From contig NZ_JACDIS010000007.1 of assembly GCF_013839525.1 (NCBI RefSeq), positions 186,001 through 250,000 of the forward strand: 64,000 nt of DNA, given 5' to 3'. Shown piece by piece: positions 27,400 to 35,672 of this stretch. The notes beneath the pieces were generated by a model. That model ran no database searches and was not told where the DNA came from. It saw nothing but the letters and a program-made list of their open reading frames with translations. The translations under genes were made by a program, and so were the position numbers. Source of the DNA: Chthonobacter rhizosphaerae (GTDB lineage: Bacteria; Pseudomonadota; Alphaproteobacteria; Rhizobiales; Pleomorphomonadaceae). Numbering within the stretch: position 1 is the first letter of the stretch; each line of letters opens with the position of its first letter.

Positions 27400-28356
27400 T
27401 CAGGCCCCGCCGCCCCGGCGCGCGGTCCGCGACGGCGGCTCGCCGTAATAGGCCGCGTAGCTCGCCGCGAACCGGCCGAAGTGCCAGAATCCCCACTTGG
27501 CGGCGATGTCCGTCACCCGCGCGCCCGTGCGGCCGGCCTCCAGGAGATCGCGCCGCGCTCCGTCCAGCCGGCGGCTGCGCAGCCATGTCCCCGGCCCCAC
27601 GCCCACGGTCCGCATGAAGGCGTCGCGCAGCACGTCCGGCGGCACGCCCGTGCGCGCCGCCAGGTCCGCCACCGTCAGCCCGTCGCCGGCTTCCGCCTCG
27701 GCCACGTCCCGCGCCAGCCGGAACAGCCGCACGTCGTTCGCCGCCACGCCCCGCCCCGGGCTCGTCCGCTCCACCACCTTGCCGTGCACGAACTGCACCC
27801 GGTCGATGATCATGCCGGGGAGCACGGTGGCGAGTTCGCCCGCCACGCCGCCCTCGACCGCCGAGAAGTGCGCCATCAGCGACAGCACCCACGACGCCAG
27901 GAAGCCGAACGCCTCTCCGGCCGGCGCCGCCGACGCGGTCGGATCGCCCGTCTCCGGCGCGCCGACCGCCGCCTCGTCCACCGAGAGGATGAGGAGGTCG
28001 CTGTTGTCCGCGAAGGCGACGGTCTGCTCCTCCGGCCGGCGCAGGATGGTCAGCGACTCCGTGTCGATCGCCATGGCGTTCACCCGCCACGGATCGCTGT
28101 CGCCGAGCAGCTTGGCGTAGACCGCCTTGCCGAGCGGCGGCGCGGTGCGCTGCTGGACCGCCAGGTTGATCCGCTCCCGGTGGATGGTCACGCCGTCCAG
28201 CGCCAGCGTCTCCACCTCGCCCCGATAAAGGCCGGGCTTCAGCTGGCAATAGGACTGCCGCCAGCCCGTCAGGCCGCGCTCCTGCTCGGACGCGTCCGCG
28301 AATGTCGCCCGGCTGTAGGGCACTGGGATCTCGGCCACGGCAATCCCCCGATCCAT
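27400..28356 (-). CDS. AraC-family regulator divergent from the amine dehydrogenase operon
   Basis: A 318-residue regulator. The C-terminal ~95 residues form an AraC HTH pair (VADLAARTGVPPDVLRDAFMRTVGVGPGTWLRSRRL and VTDIAAKWGFWHFGRFAASYAAYYGEPPS). The N-terminal part resembles the AraC-binding-like domain of ligand-sensing family members but has no metal cupin motif. ATG at 28356 was chosen over TTG at 28359. It shares a 130-bp intergenic region with the amine dehydrogenase heavy-chain gene, so it is the likely activator of that operon, probably in response to the amine. Confidence 0.9.
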   Translation of the reverse strand: MDRGIAVAEIPVPYSRATFADASEQERGLTGWRQSYCQLKPGLYRGEVETLALDGVTIHRERINLAVQQRTAPPLGKAVYAKLLGDSDPWRVNAMAIDTESLTILRRPEEQTVAFADNSDLLILSVDEAAVGAPETGDPTASAAPAGEAFGFLASWVLSLMAHFSAVEGGVAGELATVLPGMIIDRVQFVHGKVVERTSPGRGVAANDVRLFRLARDVAEAEAGDGLTVADLAARTGVPPDVLRDAFMRTVGVGPGTWLRSRRLDGARRDLLEAGRTGARVTDIAAKWGFWHFGRFAASYAAYYGEPPSRTARRGGGA

Positions 28357-28486
28357 CAAAGCCTAATCAGTATGCAGAGACCGATCTGCACACCAGTTAG
28401 GCAAGATACTACGCCCAAACCGGATAGCACCGTCAATACCGACAGGCCTACCCTGGTCCGGACCGTCGAAACCGGGAGACATCACG

Positions 28487-29626
28487 GTGTTGATCAGACC
28501 CATTCTTGGACTTGTCGCGTGCGCCGTGATGGCGGCTCCGGCCCTGGCGCAGGATCCCCTTCCGTCCGAAACGTTCGGCGTGAAGGAGGCCATCGATCCC
28601 GGCCCGAACGTCATCGTCTACCAGGAGAGCCTGTCCGGTCCGGGCAGCCTGGTCGTGCTCGGGGCGGACGACCTCGCCATGAAGGGCACCATGCCGAGCG
28701 GCAGCTTCGGCACCATGCTGGTCGACCCGGCCGGCAAGGTCGCCTACTCTCTGTCCACCTTCCTGAAGCGCTACGCCTACGGTCCGATGGAGACCGTGCT
28801 TCAGATCTACGACGTGGCCACCCTGACGGTGAAGTCCGAGGTGGTGCTGCCGCCGAAGGGCGTCATGGCGCTCTCCTACGCGGCGCTCCTGCAGCAGAGC
28901 GCGGACGGCAAGTTCGTGTTCGCCCAGAACGCCACCCCCGCCTCGTCCATCACGGTGGTGGACGTCGCCGCCGGCGCCGTTGCGCAGGAAATCCCCACGC
29001 CCGGGTGCTGGGGCATCTACCCCACCGCCACCGGCAGCGGCTTCACCACCATCTGCGGCGACGGCAGCCTGATGACCTATGCCCTCTCGGCCGACGGCAA
29101 GACCGCCACCGAGACCACCGGCACGGACATCTTCGATCCGGACGAGGACCCGGTCTTCGCCACCACGGCCCGCTCCGAGGCCGGCATCGTGATGGTCACC
29201 TTCAAGGGCGACGTGGTCATCGCGTCCGACGCGGACGGCACGCCGAAGAAGGTGGACCGCTTCTCCATGACCGCCGGCGTCGAGGGCGGCTGGGTGCCCG
29301 GCGGCTACAACCTCGTCACCTACAGCAGCGGCCTGAAGCGCCTGTTCGTGCTCATGCATTCCGGCGGCTACGACGGCAGCCACAAGAACCCGAGCGAGGA
29401 GGTGTGGACGGTCGACCTGGAGAAGAAAGCCGTCGTCGGCCGCACGCCGCTCGCCGGCGCGCTCTCCATCACCGCCGCGCCCGGCGACAAGCCGGTCCTC
29501 TACACGCTGATGGCCGACATCAAGCTGATCCGCCACGAGGTCGACGTGGCCGGCGGCTACGCCACCAAGGTCGCCGGCGAACTGCCGCTCGTGGACCTGC
29601 CCTTCCTGGCGACGGCCACCCCATGA
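28487..29626 (+). CDS. mauB: Amine dehydrogenase heavy (beta-propeller) chain, MauB/AauB family
   Basis: Large subunit of a periplasmic quinohaem-free, TTQ-dependent amine dehydrogenase. The 379-residue protein has a Sec signal peptide (cleavage near ALA/QD at residue 22) and a seven-bladed propeller pattern. The paired cysteines of the family disulfide are present (TPGCWGIYPT and FTTICGDGSL). The closing segment EEVWTVDLEKKAVVGRTPL is typical. The GTG start follows GGGAGA. The light chain downstream resembles aromatic amine dehydrogenase, so AauB is an equally good name; the true substrate is not visible. Confidence 0.9.
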   Translation: MLIRPILGLVACAVMAAPALAQDPLPSETFGVKEAIDPGPNVIVYQESLSGPGSLVVLGADDLAMKGTMPSGSFGTMLVDPAGKVAYSLSTFLKRYAYGPMETVLQIYDVATLTVKSEVVLPPKGVMALSYAALLQQSADGKFVFAQNATPASSITVVDVAAGAVAQEIPTPGCWGIYPTATGSGFTTICGDGSLMTYALSADGKTATETTGTDIFDPDEDPVFATTARSEAGIVMVTFKGDVVIASDADGTPKKVDRFSMTAGVEGGWVPGGYNLVTYSSGLKRLFVLMHSGGYDGSHKNPSEEVWTVDLEKKAVVGRTPLAGALSITAAPGDKPVLYTLMADIKLIRHEVDVAGGYATKVAGELPLVDLPFLATATP

Positions 29627-30153
29627 GCGGCGGCCTTCTCTTCCTGGCGTCGGGCGGCGCGGTGGTGTTCACCGCCCTCCTGTTCGCCCGGGCGCTCGTC
29701 CACAAGCTGTCGGACGTGACCGCCTTCTCCGGCTTCGTGGCCGACTACGGCCTCCTGCCGGAGCACTTCGTGCGCCCGGCCACCCACGCCCTCGTCGCCG
29801 CCGAGGGCCTCACCCTCGCGGCCCTGGTGGTGCCGGCGCTCTGGCCGCTCGGGCCGGTTCTCGCCGCCCTCATGCTCCTCGGCTACGCGGCGGCCATCGG
29901 CGGCGCCGTCCGCATGGGCCGGCGCTGGATCGAGTGCGGCTGCGGCGGCGCGGTGCAGCCGGTGTCCTGGACCCTCGTCGGCCGCAACGTCGCGCTGGCC
30001 GCCTTGGCGCTTCTCGGCGCCGCCGGCTCGCCCTTCGCCCTCGACGTCGGCGAGGCGGCGGCGGTGATCGCCAGCGGCTTCACCGTCTTCCTGGGCTACC
30101 TGCTGGTCGAACAGATCCTCGGCAACGCCGCCTACCTGAAGCCCCGCACCTGA
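29623..30153 (+). CDS. mauE: MauE-like membrane protein for amine dehydrogenase maturation
   Basis: A 176-residue inner-membrane protein with four to five hydrophobic helices in a DoxX/MauE arrangement. A CGC motif (RRWIECGCGG) lies in the loop after the third helix. MauE and MauD are required to form the many disulfides of the light chain. Its ATG overlaps the heavy-chain stop (ATGA at 29623-29626), so translation is coupled. Confidence 0.9.
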   Translation: MSGGLLFLASGGAVVFTALLFARALVHKLSDVTAFSGFVADYGLLPEHFVRPATHALVAAEGLTLAALVVPALWPLGPVLAALMLLGYAAAIGGAVRMGRRWIECGCGGAVQPVSWTLVGRNVALAALALLGAAGSPFALDVGEAAAVIASGFTVFLGYLLVEQILGNAAYLKPRT

Positions 30154-30187
30154 CCGACACGCCTCAAGTCAAAGGTCATTCCATCCC

Positions 30188-30787
30188 ATGAACGCACTCA
30201 CCTTCGTCGTGGCGGTCCTCGTCCTGATGGTCATCGGGCTCACCGTCGCGCTGTTCGCCCTCGCCCGTCAGGTCGGCGTGCTCTTCGAGCGGGTCTCCCC
30301 CATGGGCGCCCTCGTCAACGACAGCGGCCCGAAGGTCGGCGACGCCTCGCCGGTTTGGCGGCTGAAGAGCCTCACCGGCGGCGAGATCACCATCGGGCCG
30401 CGCCCCGACCGGTCGACCCTCGTCTTCTTCCTCTCGCCCACCTGCCCGGTCTGCAAGAAGCTCCTGCCGGTCCTCCAGTCCGTCCGCACCGCCGAGAAGA
30501 GCTGGATGGACGTGGTGCTCGCCTCCGACGGCGAGCGCGCCAAGCACGAGCGCTTCATCGAGACCGCCGGCCTCAAGGCCTTCCCCTACGTGCTCTCGGA
30601 AGAGCTCGGCATCTCCTACCGGGTTTCGCGCCTGCCCTTCGCGGTGCTGATCGACCCGGCCGGCACCATCCGCGCCAAGGGCCTCGTCAACAACCGGGAG
30701 CAGTTGGAGAGCCTCTTCAACGCCAAGGACATGGGCGTCGCCTCGATCCAGGACTACCTCGGCGGCGCTCCCGTCGCCAGCCGCTGA
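30188..30787 (+). CDS. mauD: MauD-like thiol-disulfide protein for amine dehydrogenase maturation
   Basis: A 199-residue protein with an N-terminal membrane anchor (about 5-27) and a periplasmic thioredoxin-like domain. The active site is C86-P-V-C89 in SPTCPVCKKLLPVL, followed by the cis-Pro region RLPFAVLIDPAG. MauD isomerises or forms disulfides in the light chain. The gene lies 34 bp after mauE and 31 bp before the light-chain gene, the usual B-E-D-A order. Confidence 0.93.
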   Translation: MNALTFVVAVLVLMVIGLTVALFALARQVGVLFERVSPMGALVNDSGPKVGDASPVWRLKSLTGGEITIGPRPDRSTLVFFLSPTCPVCKKLLPVLQSVRTAEKSWMDVVLASDGERAKHERFIETAGLKAFPYVLSEELGISYRVSRLPFAVLIDPAGTIRAKGLVNNREQLESLFNAKDMGVASIQDYLGGAPVASR

Positions 30788-30818
30788 ACCCGAACCCACC
30801 CGAAGAGGAGCCACGGCC

Positions 30819-31361
30819 GTGACCGGTTTCTTCGACACCATGCTTGCCCGGCTCGACCGGCTGACCGAGACGGGGACCCGCCGGGTCGCCCAGACCAGCG
30901 GCCGGCGCAGCTTTCTCGCCAAGGCCGGGACGCTGATCCTCGGCGGCGCGCTCGCCCCCATGCTGCCGTTCGACAAGAGCCACGCCACCGGCAGCGGCGG
31001 CGGCAGCATCGCCGCCGGGTCCGACCCGCTGCAATGCGACTACTGGCGCTACTGCTCGCTCGACGGCACTCTCTGCACCCAGTGCGGCGGCAGCCTCAGC
31101 ATGTGCCCGCCGGGCTCGGAGGCGTCCACCGTCAGCTGGGTCGGCACCTGCCGCAACCCGGACGACACGAAGGACTACCTGATCAGCTACAACGATTGTT
31201 GCGGCAAGACCTTCTGCGGCAACGCCACCTTCTGCAACTTCAACGAAGGCGAGAAGCCCGGCTACCGGATGGCGCTCCACAACGACATCAACTGGTGCAT
31301 GGCCAACACCTCGGTCGGCTACCACTGCACGGTCGCGGTGCTGGTCGGCCTCGCCGAGTGA
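30819..31361 (+). CDS. mauA: Amine dehydrogenase light chain with TTQ cofactor, MauA/AauA family
   Basis: Catalytic small subunit, 180 residues. The twin-arginine signal (R29-R30-S-F-L-A-K) exports it folded by Tat. The mature domain has twelve cysteines for six disulfides. Trp107 (TVSWVGTC) and Trp159 (NDINWCMA) correspond to the two Trp that crosslink into tryptophan tryptophylquinone. NDINWCMAN and VLVGLAE at the end resemble aromatic amine dehydrogenase more than methylamine dehydrogenase. Unusually, the region after DCCGKTFC reads GNATFCN where relatives have GRCxC. GTG start with AGAGGAG upstream. Confidence 0.92.
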   Translation: MTGFFDTMLARLDRLTETGTRRVAQTSGRRSFLAKAGTLILGGALAPMLPFDKSHATGSGGGSIAAGSDPLQCDYWRYCSLDGTLCTQCGGSLSMCPPGSEASTVSWVGTCRNPDDTKDYLISYNDCCGKTFCGNATFCNFNEGEKPGYRMALHNDINWCMANTSVGYHCTVAVLVGLAE

Positions 31362-31387
31362 CGGCACGCCGAGACGGGAGCCGAGCG

Positions 31388-31903
31388 ATGACCAGCCGTA
31401 CCCGTCCCTGGCGGCGCGCCGCCCTGCCGATCGCCGCCGTCGCGCTCGCCGCGGCGGCGACGGTGGCGGGTCCGGCGGATCCGGTCCGGTCGGCCCAGCC
31501 CGACTGGGCCGCCACCGACTACTCGCCGCGCACCAACTACGTGCTCCGCTGCAGCGGCTGCCATGGCCTCGCCGGCAAGGGCGCGGCCGCCAAGGCCGGC
31601 GTGCCGGATCTTGCCGGCTATGTCGGGGCGTTCGCCGCCGATCCGGACGGCCGGTCCTACATGACCCGCGTGCCGGGCGTCCGCAGCGCCAACCTCGACG
31701 CCGCCCGCACCGCCGCCGTCCTCAACTACGTGGTGGAGGCCTTCGCCGGCCCGTCGTGGAAACCCGGCACGCCCCTCTTCACCGCCGAGGAGGTCGCCGC
31801 CGCCCAGGCCCTGCCGCGCACCGACGTGGTGGCCCTCCGCCGCCACGTGGCGGCCCGGCTGAAGGCCGACGGCGCGCCCGTCGCCCCCTATCCCTGGCCC
31901 TGA
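31388..31903 (+). CDS. Periplasmic monohaem cytochrome c of the amine dehydrogenase operon
   Basis: A 171-residue protein with a long basic-then-hydrophobic N-terminus (export signal to about residue 35) and one haem site, C55-S-G-C58-H59. A likely distal Met lies in SYMTRVPGV. It is 26 bp downstream of the light chain and ends the operon. No azurin or amicyanin gene follows, so this cytochrome is the best candidate to accept electrons from the enzyme. It is not MauG: that family has two haems and is about twice as long. Confidence 0.9.
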   Translation: MTSRTRPWRRAALPIAAVALAAAATVAGPADPVRSAQPDWAATDYSPRTNYVLRCSGCHGLAGKGAAAKAGVPDLAGYVGAFAADPDGRSYMTRVPGVRSANLDAARTAAVLNYVVEAFAGPSWKPGTPLFTAEEVAAAQALPRTDVVALRRHVAARLKADGAPVAPYPWP

Positions 31904-31969
31904 TCCCGCGCTCCGATCCTGGACCCTGATCCCGGGCCCGCCACCTCTATCCCCTCCCCCTGAAACGCC

Positions 31970-31995
31970 GAAGGCGGCCCTCGAAGGCCGCCTTC
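31970..31995. terminator. Hairpin between the convergent amine dehydrogenase operon and efp
   Basis: A 10-bp perfect stem (31970-31979 GAAGGCGGCC with 31986-31995 GGCCGCCTTC) and 6-nt loop, 66 nt after the cytochrome stop and 31 nt after the efp stop on the other strand. No U-tract on either side. Its position suggests a shared bidirectional terminator. Confidence 0.65.
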
Positions 31996-32025
31996 CCGTC
32001 GTCTCGCCGCCTTTGGCAGGCCGGG

Positions 32026-32595
32026 TCAGTCCTTGGCCCGCTCCACATAGGAGCCGTCGGCCGTCATCACGACAATCCTGGTGCCGGTGGTGACGAACGG
32101 CGGCACGTTGGTGCGCACGCCGTTGGAGAGCACCGCCGGCTTGTAGCTCGAGGTCGCGGTCTGGCCCTTCATGGCCGGCTCGGTCTCGACGACCTCCAGC
32201 ACCACGCGCGCCGGCAGCTCGATCGACACCGGCACGTCATTGTAGACGCCCACGTGGCATTCCATGTTCTCGGCCAGATAGGCCGCCTGGTCGCCCACCA
32301 CGTCCTTCGGCACGGAGATCTGCTCGTAGCTCTCCATGTTCATGAAGGCGAAGCCCTGTTCGTCCTCGTAGAGATACGTGTAGGGCCGCTCGTCGATGAA
32401 GGCCCGCTCCACCTGCTCCGTGGTCTTGTACCGAACCGAAACCTTCGTGCCGTCCGCGATCCGCCGCATGTCGATCTGCGTGGTCGGGGTGCCCTTGCCC
32501 GGGTGGAAGTTTTCGGCCGAGAGCACCACGTGGAGCTTGTCGTCGAGCTCCACCACGTTGCCCTTGCGGATCTGGCTGGCGATGACCTTGACCAT
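32026..32595 (-). CDS. efp: Translation elongation factor P
   Basis: Relieves ribosome stalling at polyproline. The 189-residue three-domain protein starts [19 protein letters not shown]. The modified loop is NFHPGKGTP with Lys34, the residue that EpmA beta-lysylates in the Lys-type EF-P pathway. The C-terminal OB domain ends with [20 protein letters not shown]. It is divergent from epmA with 112 bp between them, so enzyme and substrate share a promoter region. Pro-rich proteins such as FtsZ in this genome would depend on it. Confidence 0.98.
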   Translation of the reverse strand: MVKVIASQIRKGNVVELDDKLHVVLSAENFHPGKGTPTTQIDMRRIADGTKVSVRYKTTEQVERAFIDERPYTYLYEDEQGFAFMNMESYEQISVPKDVVGDQAAYLAENMECHVGVYNDVPVSIELPARVVLEVVETEPAMKGQTATSSYKPAVLSNGVRTNVPPFVTTGTRIVVMTADGSYVERAKD

Positions 32596-32707
32596 GGCGT
32601 AATCGATGTCTCGAGTTTGACAAAAGGGAAGCGCTCACGCCGGAGGCCCGGCGCGACCGCGCGCTGGCGTCTCTCCTGACATTTTCGAGCCCGAAAAGGA
32701 AGAGGCA

Positions 32708-33769
32708 TTGACGGCCAAGGCGACGATCCCGCCCTCCTCCCCCTGGTGGTCCGCCGAGCGGCACGCGGCCCGCCGCCCCTTCCTTCAGGCGCGGGGCCGG
32801 ATCAAGGCGGCGGTCCGCCGCTGGTTCGAGGCGGAGGGCTTCACCGAGGTGGAATGTCCCGCCCTCCAGGTCTCGCCCGGCAACGAGGCGCACCTCCACG
32901 CCTTTGCGACCGACCTCCTCGGCCCCGACGGCGTCGCCCGCCGCCGTTACCTGCACACCTCGCCGGAGTTCACCGCCAAGAAGCTGCTCGCCGCCGGCGA
33001 GACGCGGATCTTCGACTTCGCCCGGGTGTTCCGCAACCGCGAGGGCGGCCCGCTCCATTCGGCCGAGTTCACGCTCCTGGAGTGGTACCGGGCCGGCGCG
33101 CCCTACGAGGCCCTGATGGACGACTGCGCCGCCCTCCTGCGCCTCGCCGCCGGGACCGTCGGCGCCTCCGCCTTCACGTGGCGCGGCCGCACCGCCGACC
33201 CGTTCGCCGAGCCGGAACGCCTCACCGTCGCGGAGGCCTTCCGCCGCCACGCCGGCATCGACCTCCTCGCCACCCTCACCGATGACCCCGCCGCCCCGGA
33301 CCGCGACGCCCTCGCCCGGCAGGCCGCCGAAGCCGGCTACCGGGTCGTCGCGGACGACAGCTGGACCGACCTCTATTCGCGCATTCTCGTGCAGTCCGTG
33401 GAGCCCGAGCTCGGCTTCGGCCGCGCCACCGTTCTCTGCGAATACCCGGTCTGCGAGGCCGCCCTCTCCCGCCCCTGCGCCCACGACGGCCGGGTGGCGG
33501 AGCGGTTCGAGCTCTACGCCTGCGGGGTGGAACTCGCCAACGCCTTCGGCGAGCTCACCGACCCGGTGGAGCAGCGCCGCCGCTTCGAGGAGGAGATGGC
33601 CGTCAAGCAGGCGATCTACGGCGAGCGCTACCCGATCGACGAGGATTTCCTCGCCGCCCTCGCCCACATGCCCCCGGCCTCCGGCATCGCCCTCGGGTTC
33701 GAGCGGCTGGTCATCCTCGCCAGCGGCGCCCGCTCCATCGACGACGTGGTCTGGGCGCCCGTGATGTAA
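32708..33769 (+). CDS. epmA: EF-P--(R)-beta-lysine ligase EpmA (GenX/PoxA)
   Basis: Class II lysyl-tRNA synthetase catalytic-domain paralogue (353 aa) that attaches (R)-beta-lysine to Lys34 of EF-P. Motif 2 is seen in ARVFRNREGGPLHSAEFTLLEWYRAG and motif 3 in GIALGFERLVILASG. The tRNA anticodon-binding domain is absent, which separates it from LysS. The start is TTG at 32708 with GGAAGAGG just upstream; no ATG lies before the conserved N-terminus. The lysine aminomutase partner EpmB is not in this window. Confidence 0.93.
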   Translation: MTAKATIPPSSPWWSAERHAARRPFLQARGRIKAAVRRWFEAEGFTEVECPALQVSPGNEAHLHAFATDLLGPDGVARRRYLHTSPEFTAKKLLAAGETRIFDFARVFRNREGGPLHSAEFTLLEWYRAGAPYEALMDDCAALLRLAAGTVGASAFTWRGRTADPFAEPERLTVAEAFRRHAGIDLLATLTDDPAAPDRDALARQAAEAGYRVVADDSWTDLYSRILVQSVEPELGFGRATVLCEYPVCEAALSRPCAHDGRVAERFELYACGVELANAFGELTDPVEQRRRFEEEMAVKQAIYGERYPIDEDFLAALAHMPPASGIALGFERLVILASGARSIDDVVWAPVM

Positions 33770-34022
33770 TGACGTGACCTGACCTTGCGACCGCCCCCCG
33801 CGACCCGCCGCCCCTCATCCGGCGGCACCGGACCCGACGGCCGTCCCTGCCGTCGCCCTTCCCCCGGCGACGATCCGCTCGCCGTGTCGTGAACCGGCCG
33901 GGGTTAACAAGAACCGATCAACTGTGTTTTAACCATGCGGCCCGCCCCGGCGTCGGTCGCTCTCCGACCCGGCGACCCGCCCGGCGGACCCGGAAACCCT
34001 TGTCCCGTCAGGACGTCTGGCC

Positions 34023-34499
34023 ATGGTTCGTCTGCTCGTCGCCCTCTTCGCCCTCGTGACGGCCGCCGCCCCGGCGCTCGCCGAGGACTGGCAGACCTAC
34101 ACGAACCCCAAGTTCGGCACGACCATCACCTACCCGGCCGACATCTTCACGCCCGAGCCGGAATCGGCCAACGGCGACGGCCGCCGCTTCGTGTCCGCCG
34201 ACGGCCGCGCGGAGATCACCGTCTACGGCGGCTACAACGTCGACCGCCTCTCCCTCAAGGACCTCCTCGCCGCCGCCAACGACGACGCCGCGCCCCACCG
34301 GGTCACCTACCAGACCAACGGCCCCCGCTGGTTCGTCATGTCCGGCTTCGAGGGCGACCGCATCTTCTACCGCAAGCTGATGCTCACCCGCTCCCTCGAG
34401 GTCGCCCACACGGTGGAGATCATCTACCCGGCCTCCGAGAAGAGCACCTACGACCGCGTGACCACCCGCGTCTCCAAGTCGCTCACCTGGAAATTCTAG
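34023..34499 (+). CDS. Secreted protein of unknown function
   Basis: A 158-residue protein with a clear Sec signal peptide (MVRLLVALFALVTAAAPALA, cleavage before EDW). The mature ~138 residues have beta-rich stretches (FGTTITYPADIFTPEPES, DGRAEITVYGGYN) seen in many small rhizobial periplasmic proteins. No catalytic motif or Cys pair is visible. It stands alone on the plus strand, and a REP-like palindrome starts 19 bp after its stop. Confidence 0.8.
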   Translation: MVRLLVALFALVTAAAPALAEDWQTYTNPKFGTTITYPADIFTPEPESANGDGRRFVSADGRAEITVYGGYNVDRLSLKDLLAAANDDAAPHRVTYQTNGPRWFVMSGFEGDRIFYRKLMLTRSLEVAHTVEIIYPASEKSTYDRVTTRVSKSLTWKF

Positions 34500-34518
34500 C
34501 CGCGCGCGACCATCCAAC

Positions 34519-34549
34519 CCGTCATGGACCGCTCAGGCGGACCATGACG
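34519..34549. repeat. Single REP-like palindrome copy
   Basis: CCGTCATGG, then ACCGC-TCAG-GCGG, then ACCATGACG: a near-perfect 31-bp palindrome made from the outer ends of the family found at 12.5, 39.5 and 45.3 kb. The CCCACGCAT part is missing. It lies in the gap between a plus-strand gene and a minus-strand gene. Confidence 0.7.
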
Positions 34550-34596
34550 ATGCCGTCTCGTGAAACGGTGCGGGATGGCGTCAGACTGAAGCGATT

Positions 34597-34624
34597 GTCG
34601 ACCGGACTCGATCGTCCGGTCGAC
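34597..34624. terminator. Hairpin between convergent genes
   Basis: A perfect 10-bp stem GTCGACCGGA (34597-34606) with TCCGGTCGAC (34615-34624) and an 8-nt loop, between the convergent secreted-protein and MBL-fold genes. It lacks a U-tract. Probably a shared transcript end. Confidence 0.5.
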
Positions 34625-34699
34625 GACGCACCGCTCAAGGTCCGATGATCCGAAGCAGCCTCCCATCGACCACGTCCGTCGACGTGATCGAACACGGCC

Positions 34700-35578
34700 T
34701 CAGCCCCACTTCATCTCGCCCGTCGCGACTTTCGAACCGATGTCCAGCGCGATGCCCATGCCGAGGTTCGGATAGCGGGCCAGCATGGCCTGCTTGAGGG
34801 CGGCGCTGTCGGCCGCGCGGGCGAGTTCCTCTTCGAAGGCCTCCAGATAGGCCTTGGTGTGCCGCACGCCGGAGAGGTCCGTCGGCGCGTCCGGCGTCAT
34901 GTGGCCGGCGACGACGACGGCCGGGTTCCGGGCCGCGATGGCGTCGAGATTGGCCCGCCAGACGGCCCGGACCTCAGGCGTCGCCGTGTCGGCCACCCAG
35001 ACATGGACGCCGGAGAAGATCATCACCCCGCCGAACACGGCCTTGAGGGACGGCACCCAGAGGTAGCGGCGGTTCTCCATGTCGGCGACGGTGACGATCT
35101 CGACCGTTTCGCCGTCCACCGTCAGGCTGTCGCCGTCGAAGGCTTCGGGCATCACGATGTCGGCCACGGTCTGCGGACCGTTCTCGCCAAGCTGCGGGCC
35201 CCAGGTTTCCAGCTTCTTCTCCAGGTTGCCGCGGATCGCCTCGATGGTCGCCGACGCCGCGATCACGCGGGCGTTCGGGAAAGCCTCGCGCACCGGCTTC
35301 AGGCTGAAGTAGTAGTCGGGATCCGACTGGCTGACGTAGATCGTGCCGAGCGTCCGGCCGGTGGCCTTGATGGCCTCGACCACGGCGCGGCCGTCCGGAT
35401 ACGTGAAACCGCCGTCGATCAGCAGAGCCTCGGTCGGGCCGGTCAGAAGGACGGGCGCCCGATAGAAGCCATTCTCGCCGGCCGGCAGATGCTGCCAGCG
35501 GAGGGTCGGGGCGGCGGCATTGCCGAGGCCCGCGGGCGCCATGAAAGCGACCGCACCGGTCGCGAGCGTCGTCTTCAT
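34700..35578 (-). CDS. Exported metallo-beta-lactamase-fold protein with altered metal motif
   Basis: A 292-residue protein with an N-terminal export signal (to about residue 23, AAA). The MBL fold is visible: LLTGPTEALLIDGGFTYPDG, IYVSQSDPDYYFSLKPV, VADMENRRYLWVPSLKAVFGG and VVVAGHMTP. The usual HxHxDH metal motif is replaced by SQSDPDYY, keeping only Asp, so the enzyme may bind one metal or none. An upstream start at 35620 would add TRRE and make a Tat-like signal, but the Arg codons there double as a strong ribosome site (AGGAGA). The gene follows a DsbA-family gene by about 95 bp. Confidence 0.8.
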   Translation of the reverse strand: MKTTLATGAVAFMAPAGLGNAAAPTLRWQHLPAGENGFYRAPVLLTGPTEALLIDGGFTYPDGRAVVEAIKATGRTLGTIYVSQSDPDYYFSLKPVREAFPNARVIAASATIEAIRGNLEKKLETWGPQLGENGPQTVADIVMPEAFDGDSLTVDGETVEIVTVADMENRRYLWVPSLKAVFGGVMIFSGVHVWVADTATPEVRAVWRANLDAIAARNPAVVVAGHMTPDAPTDLSGVRHTKAYLEAFEEELARAADSAALKQAMLARYPNLGMGIALDIGSKVATGEMKWG

Positions 35579-35672
35579 GATCTCTCTCCTGGTGAACACG
35601 CGTATCTCCAATGCTGTCATGCGATGGTGGTCGGTCTCCGTCCCCGCCCCACCTTGACGGGCGGGGCCGGTC

